Shown in pieces: positions 1 through 10,924 of a DNA stretch of 64,000 nt; the first letter of the stretch is position 1; each line of letters opens with the position of its first letter. The stretch is from NCBI GenBank assembly GCA_004835665.1, contig RBKR01000027.1:310001-374000 (forward strand), written 5' to 3'. A program made the position numbers and the translations under genes. Under the pieces are notes generated by a model that was not told the DNA's origin, did no database searches, and saw only the letters and a program-made list of their open reading frames with translations. The stretch comes from Phoma sp. XZ068 (Eukaryota; Ascomycota; Dothideomycetes; Pleosporales; Didymellaceae).

Positions 1-726
1 TCTTTGGGCAGCTTCAGTAGGGCGTCATTTGTCTTGCGCACATCTTCTTCAGATGCCTTGAGCAGAGTCTTAACGACGTGCTTGAGGGTCTGGTCGTCAA
101 ACTCAGGCTTCTTGATCTCCGGTAGGAACTTTTGAAGCGCTTCCAGCTCCATCAGCTTCTGGATATCTTTGAGTGGCTTAAAGCCAACAAAAGCCTCGAA
201 CGGCCCGAGTGCCAGTGCAATCTCAGGTTTGTGGTTCGCATCGGTGAATTGGTCGGGGTCCTCCGCATGGAGCTCCGCGGCGAGGTCCTTGTTCTGTCGA
301 AGTCGTTAGCTAGGAAGGAATATCGTTATGCAAGGAAATGTACCGGGTGCAGCTGCAAGGGCAGGGCCTTTGCTATCGACAAGACCTTGGGTAGGTATGG
401 CAGCTTCGTGTGACCGAACTTCTTAACAATGTGTTGTCCAATGAGCTCGTCATGGCGCCTGTCGAGCACATCCTGAAGATTTTCATTCGTCTCCAGGACG
501 TATGATGGTAGTGTTGGGTATGTGCCCATCCACCTGGCTCTGGTTAGATCCCAACTGCCACACCGTAAGTATGAACTTACATCTCTGCATAAGGCTTGCT
601 CTCGTCAAGTTTGAAGCCATTGCCTGGTGTCTTCTCGCATAATGTTGCTGCTATAGACTCGCGACCTTGCTTTCCCCACGGGTACTGGTTGCAGTCGCAT
701 CTCAATTGTAGAACCTTGTTGACCAT
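1..726 (-). CDS. PMI40: Mannose-6-phosphate isomerase (type I), C-terminus cut by the window edge
   Basis: Converts fructose-6-phosphate to mannose-6-phosphate, the entry to GDP-mannose for protein glycosylation and cell-wall mannan (cytosolic, zinc-dependent, known for the family). Three exons join in frame: 726-581, 533-344 and 293 to beyond base 1, with GT-AG introns of 47 and 50 nt. Visible family motifs are LRCDCNQYPWGKQG near the N-terminus, MWMGTYPTLPSYV across the first junction, and LQLHP followed by NKDLAAELH across the second. Q and H of LQLHP are known zinc ligands. After that come NHKPEIALALGPFEAFVGF and the start of the helical domain. The rest of the protein lies outside the window. 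The start is the first ATG and gives the usual fungal N-terminus. It is divergent from the Mnn11-like gene, another mannose-pathway gene. Confidence 0.9.
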
Positions 727-1629
727 TTTTAAATTGTAGTAACCGGAAATTAGAAACGGGTATCAAGAATAAAGCTGAGTATTGTAATTGCTGCAGAGAG
801 CAATGGGACGGCGACGCTCATATCGAGAGCGCATAGTGACCGTGACTATACAGCGACGTCATAGCGGACCCTCGTACTATTTCTAAGCTGTGACGGAGCT
901 ACTTGTGGCTATCACGCGAAGTGTGACGTTTGAGGTGAAGATTCTGAGTGATTGATATCCGACTGTCCGCCGAGGCCCTCCAGTGGACAGTGTAGTGATC
1001 TCGAGCCAGCCTTGCGTTCTCGTATAGAGACGTGGCGCATCTCCAGTCTTGGCAGGCTTTGGAGGCTTTCCCCAACTACGCTGACAGAGCGGCTGTCAGC
1101 ACTCAATCAAGGCGTGTCCGTGCGGTCGATGCGGCGTTCGTAGGGCTGCAAAGGACGATGGGCTACGCGTTGGTGATGCCGTGCGGCAGGGGCTTGCGGC
1201 GAGGCTTGAAGCATTCAAGATGAACTCGTCGAGCTCGCAGGACAAAAAGCAAATGCTTCTGAACAGCAATTGTACTGCGAGCTTAAGCGACATATCCTCA
1301 ACGGGCATACCCAGATATATCCATGTCAGCTCGCAGAGTACCGTATTAACCAATTCAGTTATATTTCTATTTAGAACGGGCACTAGCAGCGCGTCGATGC
1401 AAGGGTCTACCGGTACTGCCAAGTCCGCAATCGCGTGTACAATTTGTCCCTATCCCGAGACACATGTCATTTTGGCGGCTCTAAGACAATTGATTGTTGC
1501 TCCTCCACGTTGGTCTGCCGAATCCAGACATGATTTCTTAGTTGCGCCCAAACATCCATCCACCTCGAATTGCGACGCTCGTTTGATATCCAGCGTCCAC
1601 ACCTGGCCTCCTGGCCCCACACCTTCACC
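727..1629. promoter_or_regulatory. Divergent intergenic region between PMI and the mannosyltransferase
   Basis: About 900 bp separate the two divergent start codons, so both promoters must lie here. I see no convincing coding structure. The open frames through it have no family resemblance and run into the coding region in the wrong frame. No specific operator was recognised. Confidence 0.4.
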
Positions 1630-2724
1630 ATGCACTTCGCCATGCCGCCGCGCAAGACGTCGCGGCCGCCGCCCTACGCTGCGCGCGCCAGCCAGAATAC
1701 CTCCTTCGTACCGCCCGCGCTCAGGAATATGCTGCGGGGCAAGCCGCGAGCAGCAGTCGGCGCCGTACTGGGCTTCCTCACACTGCTCTGGCTGCTGGGC
1801 ATAATAGGCGGGAGTTCCAGCTCAGCGCCGCTGGTCAAGATTCCCAAGGTCGCAGTCGGGAGCGGCGCGCCCGTGGTAATCGTCACAGTCCTCGACCCCA
1901 GCGCGAATCCAGCGTGGGTGCAGAAGATCAAGGCGAACAGGGAGGACTATGCGAAGAAGCATGGTGGGCACTCCCCATCACACCCCGGGTTCCAGACGAC
2001 AGTCTACTGACAGACACAGGATACCTCACACACTTCCCCACCCCGAGCCAATACCCCCTCAACAACGCCCCCAAGACCTGGTCCCGCGTCCCCGCCCTCC
2101 GCCACGCAATGACCCTGTACCCGGGCTCAACCTTCTTCTGGTACCTCGACGCCTCCGCGCTGATCATGTCGTCCGAGGTCGGCCTCCAAGCACACCTTCT
2201 CTCGCCCGCGAAGCTCGAGCAAGAAATGATCACCAATGCGCCCGTCGTCCCGCCAGACAGCGTCATCAAGACCTTCAGCAACCTCAAGGGCGACCGGATA
2301 GACTTTGTGATCACGCAGGACAAGGAAGGACTGGCGCCAACCAGCTTTTTCGTCCGGAATGGCGAGTGGGCCAAGTTCTTCCTCGACTCGTGGTTCGACC
2401 CCATCTACCGCTCCTACAATTTCCAGAAGGCCGAGTCCCACGCCCTGGAGCACATCGTGCAGTACGTACCTGATAGTCACATCAACCATAAGACACGAGC
2501 TAACAGTTCCTAGATGGCATGGCACGATCCTTGCAAAACTCGCCGTCGTCCCGCAATCCCTCCTCAACGCCTACGTCTCGGGCCCGCATTCGCAGAACGG
2601 ACAGTACAAGGAGGGCGACCTGGTAGCGACTTTCCCCGGCTGCGACAAAGACGGGCGCGACTGCGCAAACGAGCAGCAGCCTTTCTTCGAGGTGCTGGAG
2701 CGCAAGAAGCAGGGCTACAACTAA
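1630..2724 (+). CDS. Mnn11/Mnn10-type alpha-1,6-mannosyltransferase (GT34)
   Basis: Predicted Golgi type II membrane glycosyltransferase that extends the N-glycan mannan backbone (family knowledge: subunit of the M-Pol II complex). Exons 1630-1963, 2020-2461 and 2514-2724 total 329 codons, giving 328 aa. Introns are 56 and 52 nt with GT-AG ends. A hydrophobic anchor at about residues 42-62 follows a basic, proline-rich cytosolic tail. The luminal part holds family motifs: REDYAKKHGYLTHF, SRVPALRHAM, FFWYLDASALIM, PPDSVIKTFS and FDPIYRSYNFQKAESHALEH. The metal-binding DxD position reads D155-A-S here, so the second acidic residue is missing. This suits Mnn11-like paralogues better than Mnn10, but the choice is inference. 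The start codon is followed by a second in-frame ATG four codons on, so it could be four residues shorter. Confidence 0.85.
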
Positions 2725-2943
2725 GCCACCAACAGATACACAATGGACAAAGCTAGGCTGGAGACTGCACGGGTGAATACATGGGGCGGGCAGCATTGGA
2801 TATGACATTGGAGCCTCCGAGGCATCTCGTATGGCGTTTGGCGTTGGAATCAACAGTTCGCATAGTAAGGCCCGTTGGCCTGATGTATGGAGTAGAAGTA
2901 TGTGTACATTTTGAACAATCATCCCCACCGCGCTTTTCGCTAT

Positions 2944-2978
2944 CCTTGCTTGCTTGCTTGCTTCCTTGCTTGCTTGCT
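2944..2978. repeat. CTTG/TTGC tetranucleotide microsatellite
   Basis: A run of CTTG-type tetranucleotides with one interruption lies in the 376-bp spacer between the mannosyltransferase stop and the convergent Gep3 stop. The rest of the spacer holds nothing recognisable apart from presumed 3' UTRs. Confidence 0.75.
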
Positions 2979-3100
2979 GGCTTTACTCCCAAAAACACCC
3001 GCAATGCGACACTTTCTATCATATCTTATCATATCATACAACACGTACATCCCGACCACACGGTCTAATCTTACAGTCCCTCTCGTTCTCCATTACATGT

Positions 3101-5407
3101 CTAGGACTTCTCTGCTGGTCGGCGCTGCCGCTTGACGCTTACCATGCTTCTGCGCGGCCTGGCCACTCGTTCCCTGCTGCTCACGCTCTTGGGGCCCATG
3201 ACTGTGGATGCGCACATGGGTCTGCGAGCGCCGACGAATTTGCCCAGCGGCGAGAAGACCTCGATCTCAGGATACTCATCCTCCCAGTCCGCCATCTCGT
3301 CGCCCTGGTCCGCCTTGCTCGCCGCATCCTTTGCGAATTCCCGCGTCAGCGCATCGTCGACGTCGTCGCCGGCTTTCTCGGCGGCAGCAATGGCAGAGAA
3401 CTTTCGGTCTTTGTACTCTTTGTCGTCTCTCAGCCGCTTCTCACGCTCGTGGCGTGCGTGGTTTGGGTCTTTCTTTTTCATGCCTACAGGCTTCCAGCCC
3501 TGCGGTCGGCGCGTTTGGCATGATACTTCGACCCAGCCGACGCCTTCGACCAGGATGTCTGTGCTCCAGACGCGGAAGGGCAGGTTCTCGGGCTTCATCT
3601 TGGCTGCGACGGAGGACGTGAGGGGACCTGCGAGTTTCTTCGTCACGTCCCAGCGCAGCTGGAACCTTCCAGCGCTGTTCATCTTGTCGCCGACGTCGGG
3701 GGCTAGGATGGGCGGGACTTGCAGTTGTCGGTCGGAGGTCTGTGTTTGGTATGCTTGTGCCTTCTCTGTGCGGGTTACGTGGGCGTGAATTGGGACGAAG
3801 GGATGCACGAGGAATATGAGATCCTCCGTTACTGGCGTAATTCTGATCAAACCGCCGCCGAGGATGAGCGACTGTCCGGGCTTGAGCGAGAAGCGCTCGG
3901 CGTTGAGGCGCGAGGTCATTATCAGGTCTTGATGATGGGTGGGTTGGACAAAGGTTTCTAATCCTGGTGTTGTGCGCGCCAAACCGGGGAGGTCGACGAG
4001 TTCGCCGCGGTTCTTGCCAAAGGGAATACGAATGGGAGATGCGGTGGTTCCGGGGAGGGAGGATGCAATGGGGAGGACGGGATAGGGTGTGTATGGTTGT
4101 GGTGGTGGTAGGAGAGCGTCGGGGTCTTCTTCCTCGTCTTCCAATTCCTCAGGATCGCGCTCGAGAGCGCGGGGCGGTTGATGGACATGCTGGTTCGGCT
4201 TCTTGTTGTGGCATTCGACTTCGGCGTCCTCGTCTGCGAGTTGCTTCTGCACCCGCGTGAGGTCTTCGAGCGATTGGGCGGCATTTAACATGGCCTCACG
4301 CTCTGCAGCGCTGCGAATCTTGCGCACGTCTTGGAAATCGGCTCCTCGGCCTTTGGGGAAGACAGCTTCGAAGAGGTTGGATTTGCCCACGTTGACTTTG
4401 CCCACCATCCAGCCAGCGCCGCCACGCTCCCAGATATCGTCCTTGACTTGTCGCGTCCACCACCCGCGCTTCGCACTGACTAGCCGCACATTCCCCAAAC
4501 GTGCTTTGTTGTTGTCTCGGCCCAGCGCGTCACGCAGTACTTCAGTTATGTAGGGCATGAGCGTATCCACCTGTTCTTTCTTTGGTGCCAGGAGGTCAGC
4601 CCTTGTGATGATGAAGCTGACTTCTGCGATGCGATCATTTGCTACCCATCCTTTGTGTTTCGCTCGACGGTTCTGCGTTCGCAGTTTGGGTATGCGCAGA
4701 GAGGATTGGAGGTTGGGGACGATGGACAGTGGAAAGTCGGCGGCATCGACGACATGGTAAATGTGGTTTCGGCGGTGCGGCGACTCGGAGATGGTCTGTT
4801 GAATTGACTCAACAGTGGGGTGGTGTATTGGGGTGCCTACGCTGTGGTGGACCAGATTGTGGCAGCGGTCGCATACAGGAGTGTCTGGGGACAGTGCCTC
4901 GGTGGTTGTGGCTGCATCGAGCACGCCCAACTCTTTCAGCAGCTCAGGGTCTGCATCTTTCAGCGCTTTGGAATAAACGTCATCCTCTTGTGTGGCTTCT
5001 TGGACCTTGCTTGGGTCCCAGTTCAGATATCCTCGCACCGCGCCCCTGTCGACATTATAATAGCCTGCCTCCTGCTTGTCGAAGAGCTGTGTTGGTGCAC
5101 CACAGCCAGGACAGGCCCCTGGCAGCGACCGCTTCTCTGGCCGGGTGCTGTCTGAGGGCGCCTTCAGGGGCTGGTTTTCGATAGTGTCGGTGGAAGGGAT
5201 GGGTGCTGAGGCCTCCTGTTGCGCTCGTCCGAAGGTTGCGAAGCGCGGAGCAGGCTTCGCATGGCGGCGAGGTGTGGGTGCGGAAGCCCTCAGCAGTGCA
5301 GGGCAGAGGAAGGACGGTATCGAGGCCTGCAGAGCATTATGGTTCAGCAGCGTGCTGGCCTGTCGCAGAGCAGGGCGCATACTGAGGAAGTGGTCCGGCC
5401 GGCGCAA
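3101..5407 (-). CDS. GEP3: Gep3-like circularly permuted mitochondrial GTPase
   Basis: A single uninterrupted frame of 768 aa resembles yeast Gep3 and bacterial YqeH, GTPases of mitochondrial (ribosome-related) biogenesis. The first 60 or so residues are basic, Ser/Ala-rich and poor in acidic residues, as expected of a matrix presequence. A zinc-binding module follows with C99-x2-C102 and C179-x2-C182. The G motifs come in permuted order: the G4-like TRAD at 269-272, G5-like SAK at 311-313, the Walker A GKVNVGKSNL at 336-345, and G3 DLPGL at 472-476. Between Walker A and G3 is a long, strongly acidic insertion at about 385-435. The tail is charged and ends in a basic stretch. An in-frame ATG at codon 10 is an alternative start. 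Convergent with the mannosyltransferase and divergent from AAT1. Confidence 0.85.
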   Translation of the reverse strand: MRRPDHFLSMRPALRQASTLLNHNALQASIPSFLCPALLRASAPTPRRHAKPAPRFATFGRAQQEASAPIPSTDTIENQPLKAPSDSTRPEKRSLPGACPGCGAPTQLFDKQEAGYYNVDRGAVRGYLNWDPSKVQEATQEDDVYSKALKDADPELLKELGVLDAATTTEALSPDTPVCDRCHNLVHHSVGTPIHHPTVESIQQTISESPHRRNHIYHVVDAADFPLSIVPNLQSSLRIPKLRTQNRRAKHKGWVANDRIAEVSFIITRADLLAPKKEQVDTLMPYITEVLRDALGRDNNKARLGNVRLVSAKRGWWTRQVKDDIWERGGAGWMVGKVNVGKSNLFEAVFPKGRGADFQDVRKIRSAAEREAMLNAAQSLEDLTRVQKQLADEDAEVECHNKKPNQHVHQPPRALERDPEELEDEEEDPDALLPPPQPYTPYPVLPIASSLPGTTASPIRIPFGKNRGELVDLPGLARTTPGLETFVQPTHHQDLIMTSRLNAERFSLKPGQSLILGGGLIRITPVTEDLIFLVHPFVPIHAHVTRTEKAQAYQTQTSDRQLQVPPILAPDVGDKMNSAGRFQLRWDVTKKLAGPLTSSVAAKMKPENLPFRVWSTDILVEGVGWVEVSCQTRRPQGWKPVGMKKKDPNHARHEREKRLRDDKEYKDRKFSAIAAAEKAGDDVDDALTREFAKDAASKADQGDEMADWEDEYPEIEVFSPLGKFVGARRPMCASTVMGPKSVSSRERVARPRRSMVSVKRQRRPAEKS

Positions 5408-5800
5408 CGCTTCACGACGTTTGCAGCGAAGAAGAGTGTGTTTGATGCTGAGTCATGCAGTCCCCTACGATCCGCGGTGCATCTCTCTGGGTGACGGCTG
5501 TCAAGTTGCGAGTTTGGTTGTCATGCACAGCAATGCGCGCAACGCGACCTTCACTCCCGCGTCCCAGAAAATTATCGCTGGCGGCGGATGTAAGCAAGGA
5601 TGCACTGAGCTCAGGCAAGCTTTGGCCAATCGCCGCAAGTCGCTCTCGGCTACGGCGTGCGCTCCGATGTAGCTCTCGATTCCGCAGAAAGTCGACCTAG
5701 GTACCCCAGACTCTCAGACCACCGCAGCGGCCAGCACGTCTCCATTGCTCCTCCCTCCCCATTGACTTGTCACCTTCCATCACCCCCGCACACAGTCATC
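5408..5800. promoter_or_regulatory. Shared upstream region of GEP3 and AAT1
   Basis: A 393-bp gap lies between divergent starts of two genes for mitochondrial proteins. The last 60 bases before AAT1 are C/T-rich, typical of ascomycete promoters of well-expressed genes. No specific factor site was identified. Confidence 0.45.
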
Positions 5801-7342
5801 ATGCTTTCCACCTCCCGAACCGCTCTGCGTCAAGCTGCGACCAAGCCGTTCACCGTCAAGGCCGGTGCGCGCGCTGCCTCGGCCTGGTCGAGTGTGCCGC
5901 AGGGACCTCCCGTGAGTCAATTGCGCTGAAAACAACGAGGCTTGCACTCCGCTAACATGACCGCAGGACGTGAGTATAGACTCTGGATCTTCAACAGATG
6001 AGTTGAGCTTACCGTTTGCCACCAGGCCATTCTCGGTATCACAGAAGCTTTCAAGGCCGACTCCAACCCCAAGAAGATCAACCTGGGTCAGTAGTGATCA
6101 CTCCACTGGTCGCTGAACATCATGGCTGACATGCGCAGGTGTTGGCGCATACCGCGATGACAAGGGCAAGCCCTACGTTCTGCCCTCCGTGAGGCAGGCC
6201 GAGAAGAAGATCGTTGACTCAACCCTCGACAAGGAGTACGCTGGCATCACCGGTGTCCCCAAGTTCACCAAGGCTGCCCTCGAGCTCGCCTACGGCGCTG
6301 ACTCGACTCCTCTTGCTGAGGACCGCGTCGCCGTCACCCAGACCATCTCGGGTACCGGTGCCCTCCGCATTGGCGGTGCTTTCCTCGAGCGCCACTACCC
6401 CCACGCAAAGGCCATCTACATCCCCACCCCGTCATGGGCAAACCACGGTGCTGTCTTCAAGGACTCTGGCCTCAAGGTCGAGAAGTACAGGTACTACAAC
6501 AAGGACACCATTGGTCTTGACTTCGACGGCATGGTTGCCGACATCAAGGCCATGCCCAAGAACAGCATCGTTCTGCTCCACGCCTGCGCCCACAACCCCA
6601 CTGGTGTTGACCCTACCGAGGCGCAGTGGGTGAAGATTGCTGAGGCTGTCAAGGAGGGCGGCCACTACCCCTTCTTCGACATGGCCTACCAGGGCTTTGC
6701 TTCTGGTGACACCAACAAAGACGCCTTTGCGCTCCGTCACTTCATCAAGGAGGGCCTCCGCCCTTGCCTTGCCCAGTCTTTCGCTAAGAACATGGTACGA
6801 TTCTCTTGAACTGTCGAGGTCATATCAGGTACTGACTGTTGTAGGGTCTCTACGGCGAACGTGTCGGTGCCTTCTCCATCGTCTGCGAGTCTGCCGAGGA
6901 GAAGAAGCGCGTCGACTCGCAAATCAAGATCCTCGTGCGCCCATTGTACTCGAACCCTCCCGTCCACGGTGCCCGTATTGCCTCGGAGATCTTGAACGAC
7001 TCTTCCCTCAACCAGCAGTGGCTCGGTGAGGTCAAGGGCATGGCCGACCGCATCATCACCATGCGCGCTCTCCTCAAGGAGAACCTCGAGAAGCTTGGTA
7101 GCAAGCACGACTGGAGCCACATCACATCCCAGATCGGCATGTTCGCCTACACCGGCCTGACTGCTGAGCAGATGGATAAGTTGGCTAAGGAGGTGAGTAG
7201 TTGAAGCATCCTTCTGCACGGCCGTTACTGACAGCTACAGCACTCCGTCTACGCTACCAAGGACGGCCGTATCTCGGTTGCTGGTATTACCAGCGAGAAT
7301 GTCGGGCGCCTTGCCGAGGCCATCTACAAGGTCAAGGGTTAA
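5801..7342 (+). CDS. AAT1: Aspartate aminotransferase, mitochondrial
   Basis: PLP enzyme that interconverts aspartate plus 2-oxoglutarate with oxaloacetate plus glutamate (malate-aspartate shuttle). Six exons join in frame to 426 aa: 5801-5911, a 3-nt microexon 5967-5969, 6026-6086, 6139-6794, 6845-7192 and 7241-7342. The N-terminus (MLSTSRTALRQAATKPF, then Lys/Ala/Arg-rich) is a typical presequence. Core motifs: GPPDAILGITEAFK, INLGVGAYRDDKGKPYVLP, HACAHNPTGVDPT, and the PLP-lysine region SFAKNMGLYGERVG with K275. The microexon supplies the Asp of GPPD, conserved in family members. Leaving it out keeps frame but deletes that Asp. The C/T-rich leader and strong codon bias towards C-ending codons suggest high expression. 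Confidence 0.95.
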
Positions 7343-9593
7343 GTACCTGGTCTGGCGCGCTTTATTGCTTCAGGGTTCTCGGATATTCGGCATAGCATGG
7401 CGTGAATGGTACATTGTACTATACAGCAACAAGCACTAGACTACATCATGTAGTGCGCTACTAAAATTTTACGTTCGTCTTCTATGGTTCAACTTGCTCG
7501 CTCTAAGTGCGGACCATCTCCAGCCTTCTCTTTTTTCGAAGCTTCATTTGCCCTACACACGTTGTTCACCCCACATGCTTCGGCATTCGGCTTTGAAATT
7601 TCCTACGGATCGGCAGTGCTCGCTTCCCTACTGCATGCATGGGACCCCACATGTCGTTGGGTGATGCTCCCACCAACAGAGGGTAATCTTGCCCCACACA
7701 GGTATAGCTTCTTCTTCACCGCGTATTTCGAGTCTAACCACTCTCCACCACACTGCTCGCACCTGAAGTCGTTTTCCAGAACATGAATGTGCTGGCACAA
7801 ACAACAACAACATTGCTCCACCGTTCATGAATCTCTCGTGGACATGCACTGGTTGATCCGCCTTATGATCCCTCCTTCTCTAAACCTCGGAATATATATC
7901 AGGGTCCAATCTTGGCACGTCACGAGTCTGTCAAGCCGTGCATGAGCTCCACCACCCCAACGCTCCACGGAGGAGTGTGACAGGTAGAAGCGAATGCGAG
8001 CCCTTTAGAGTCCAAAAACGGTCTCACAATCTGAACGTTCTTTCGCGCCCTGCACTTGCTGGGAATTGCATCACAACATGAGCATGCATTCGGGCGCGGA
8101 TCGATGATTCATGTCAAGTCCTCGGGCTCACTGCTGCAAAATGCTAGCTCGGAGGAGGCCGGATGAACAGGGTCGACCCGCGCCAAAACTTCACATTTCA
8201 GGTTTTGTGAGCCGAAAGAGGGGGATTGTGGAGAACAATGCCTGCACTCGGGCTGCTGAACAAGCCACCGCCTGATGTTCTGACAAACCTGCAGCGTGTT
8301 GAGCGATCGAGATGACTTATGTGGGCAAGCCGTACCCCCAAGTAGCGTTCACTGAAACCTGGGATTAAAACATCGCTACAACAGCGTACAACAACAACAA
8401 CAGCAGTTCACAACCTCGGACGCCGGAAGTGCTAGGCGGCTTCGGGAAGATGCAGGGTCACAGCCTCATGCAGGATGACGAACGGGAAGCAGTGACGTCG
8501 TTTGGAGGATCACAATCAACCCGCAGGCTTCATCCTTTAAATGCACCCGTTGAACAGCCCTTCCCACGCCTTTTGCGAGTGGGAATCAGCATATTCGAAC
8601 ACTTCTAGACCTCTTGGCGTCCAACATGTCCTCTCCTGGACAAATCAGTACGAGATAGCTCGTCGTCAGCCGCACACCTATGGACGGTGAGTTCATAGTG
8701 CGCACACCTGCCAGACCTGACGTGGGACCCTCGTGTTACTGTAGCCGTAGGCCATCGGAAGGGAGGGGTTGGGTTGGATATGTGGTCGCGGTTGCTAGAA
8801 GGGTCGTGGAAGGCTCAGCGAACGTCTGTACCGATGATCAACGGCGAGAGCTGGCTCAGGGCTGCCGATTGACGTCGAGGGATCCACCCATCGCGAGCCT
8901 TATGCCCATGCCCATCACTGTGTGCCCCTCTTCTGCGGTGATGCAACCAGTCGCTTTTTGCAATCTCTGGACCGCGGCAGCATTTGGATATATGAGCGAG
9001 CTCCCGTGACACCCCGCTGCCAGAGTGCCTTCTTTCTCTCGTCTCGATTAGCTCGCCAATTTACTCCTACGTCGTCCCTCCTACCGTGAATAGCATAGCT
9101 GCCGCCGCACTTCTCGGCAACCTGACTCCGAAGAATCTGCAAGATCAAAGCGAACCAGAGGGGGTTAACACTTGACTTTAGGCAATCGGACTGCCGAAAA
9201 GACGATACATCTGCCCTTTGACATTTTCATCTCTCGCTGCAGCACTCCTCGCGTGCCCACCGCCGCATCCTCCCCCAAGTCTCCTCCCACACACTGACAA
9301 CGGCGCTCAAAATTCGGCGGGCCGAGCCTCACGACTTCGTCATAAACTAAACCAAAATCGAGGGATTCCAGTGAATCGGTCGCGCACGCACACGCTCGGT
9401 CCACAGCAGCAGTCAGGATCCATACTGCCCGTTCCACGTTCCTGCGACACGTAAAAATTATCCGTCGCGCCCCGGCCTCACTTCTGGACTTCTGCACCGC
9501 AGCGACTGCGACATTGAAGAAGCGGTGTTGCAGTGTCTCACCCGTATCGGCTGATTTGGGTTGTTCGCGGGCTGTCGCGAGTTTCTAAGCAAG
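7343..9593. other. Long intergenic region, 2.25 kb
   Basis: No family-recognisable gene. It holds the AAT1 3' UTR, a short CAA-trinucleotide run at about 8390-8403, an AT-rich box (TTTAAATG) near 8537 and the long upstream region of YPD1. One weak small spliced frame is listed separately. A 5' leader of YPD1 may occupy the last few hundred bases, which are C/T-rich. Confidence 0.5.
8680..8872 (+). CDS. Possible small spliced ORF, 44 aa, unrecognised
   Basis: ATG at 8680, then a textbook fungal intron at 8687-8744 (GTGAGT donor, CTGAC branch-like site, TGTAG acceptor), then an open frame to a TGA at 8870-8872. The product has no recognised family and no other support. An AT-rich box lies about 140 bp upstream. 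It could equally be a non-coding transcript or chance. Confidence 0.2.
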
Positions 9594-10279
9594 ATGGCGC
9601 CTAGCTCAGTAAAGGATGAAGACAGGGTTGGTGTGCCCCTCCCTCACGTTGCTCCTTCCACTCGGAGCCCCTCCACGCCACGCTCGCGCATTCCTAGAGT
9701 TTCAACACCGTCGTTCGCAGCACTTTCAGCCCAAGCCCCTCCCACTCACCCCGCACTGCGCACAACCCTACGAACCCCACTCTAATTTATACAGAGCGTC
9801 AACGGCGGCGAGGGCATCATGTCGATTCCCGGCGCAGAAGACAGCATCGACCCCTCGACCTTTGAGCAGATCCTCGAGATGGACGAGGACGAGGTCGAGC
9901 GTGAGTTTTCCAAGAGCATCGTCTACGACTTCTTCACCCAGGCCGAGGGCACCTTCACCAAGATGGACACCAACCTGTGCGTTCCCAGCCTCCTTCATCA
10001 GTGTATTGCTGACCATCTCCCAGCGAGAAGAAGGACCTCAAGACGCTTAGCGAGCTCGGTCACTTCCTCAAGGGCTCAAGTGCGACGCTCGGCCTGACCA
10101 AGGTCAAGGACTCGTGCGAGAAGATCCAGCACTACGGCCAGCTGAAGGACGAGACAGGCACAAAGGACATCAAGGAGGAGGAGGCCCTAAAGAAGCTGGA
10201 GTCCATTATCAAGCAGACCAAAGACGAGTTCCACGAGGTCGAGAAGGTCCTCAAGGAGTTCTACAACGACGACGAATGA
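9594..10279 (+). CDS. YPD1: Histidine phosphotransfer (HPt) protein, Ypd1-like
   Basis: Relays phosphate from hybrid histidine kinases to the Ssk1 and Skn7 response regulators in the fungal HOG osmotic-stress phosphorelay (established for the family; cytosol and nucleus). Exons 9594-9626, 9795-9976 and 10024-10279 give 156 aa. The HPt signature GHFLKGSS carries the phospho-acceptor H85. The surrounding four-helix pattern is present (VYDFFTQAEGTFTKMDTNL, then LKTLSELG, then CEKIQHYGQLK). The first exon is only 33 nt and uses a weaker GTTGGT donor. If that intron is wrong, translation could start at the ATG at 9819, which keeps the whole HPt domain (137 aa). Length matches the single-copy fungal HPt proteins. 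Confidence 0.92.
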
Positions 10280-10924
10280 GCGCTGCCACCTGCTCGAGAC
10301 GTGCCCCTCGTGATGTGCCCCTCACGCCAGGCGCACGGCTGGCCAGGCACAGAAACGCAGCACTGACGCTCCGTCGCTGCTCGTCCTTCCCGGCCATGAC
10401 ACGCAGTACCTGCATCGAGTTCGCTCGGCATCGGTCGTTTCGTTCCCGTGTCGTTATCAGTGCCTGCTTGTCCTTTCCATAGCCAGCCTCTGAACCCTGA
10501 TTTATGAATCGGTACTTTGGATACCATAGACTTACAGCGTTTGAAAAGCATTGAACTATCTTCTATCTCACTTTCTCTCTCAACGCCAGCATACTCCCAG
10601 CCTTATCCCTACATCCGTGAGATTGAGATGGGCCGAGAGAAGGTCCGAGGCCCGCTCGCAACGTGCCGGTGGGGTTGACAGGCATCCTACGTCATGATGC
10701 CATTGGCTGCCCGTTTCAACACCAGGCTGCAATATCGTGAATTGTAAGCGCATCAAGCGCCGCGCATGGAGTTTGTGTGCCGCGCTTCCGCCCTGACGTC
10801 GATGTTCCATACTCATCCTCAGTAACTACCACAATCGTCCCTACTGCACGTATTCATGGTACTTCGTACACCAATCCTTCACCAAGCAGCACGGCAATCA
10901 CGCTTCGTCAGACCCTCATTCATC
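10280..10924. other. Intergenic region between YPD1 and the 2H-phosphoesterase gene
   Basis: About 645 bp in tandem orientation, expected to hold the YPD1 3' UTR and the next promoter. No gene or regulatory site was recognised. Confidence 0.4.

Noticed and set aside
1181..1804. 207-codon open frame on the plus strand upstream of the mannosyltransferase
   Set aside because: No family resemblance, and it overlaps the real start of the GT34 gene in another frame.
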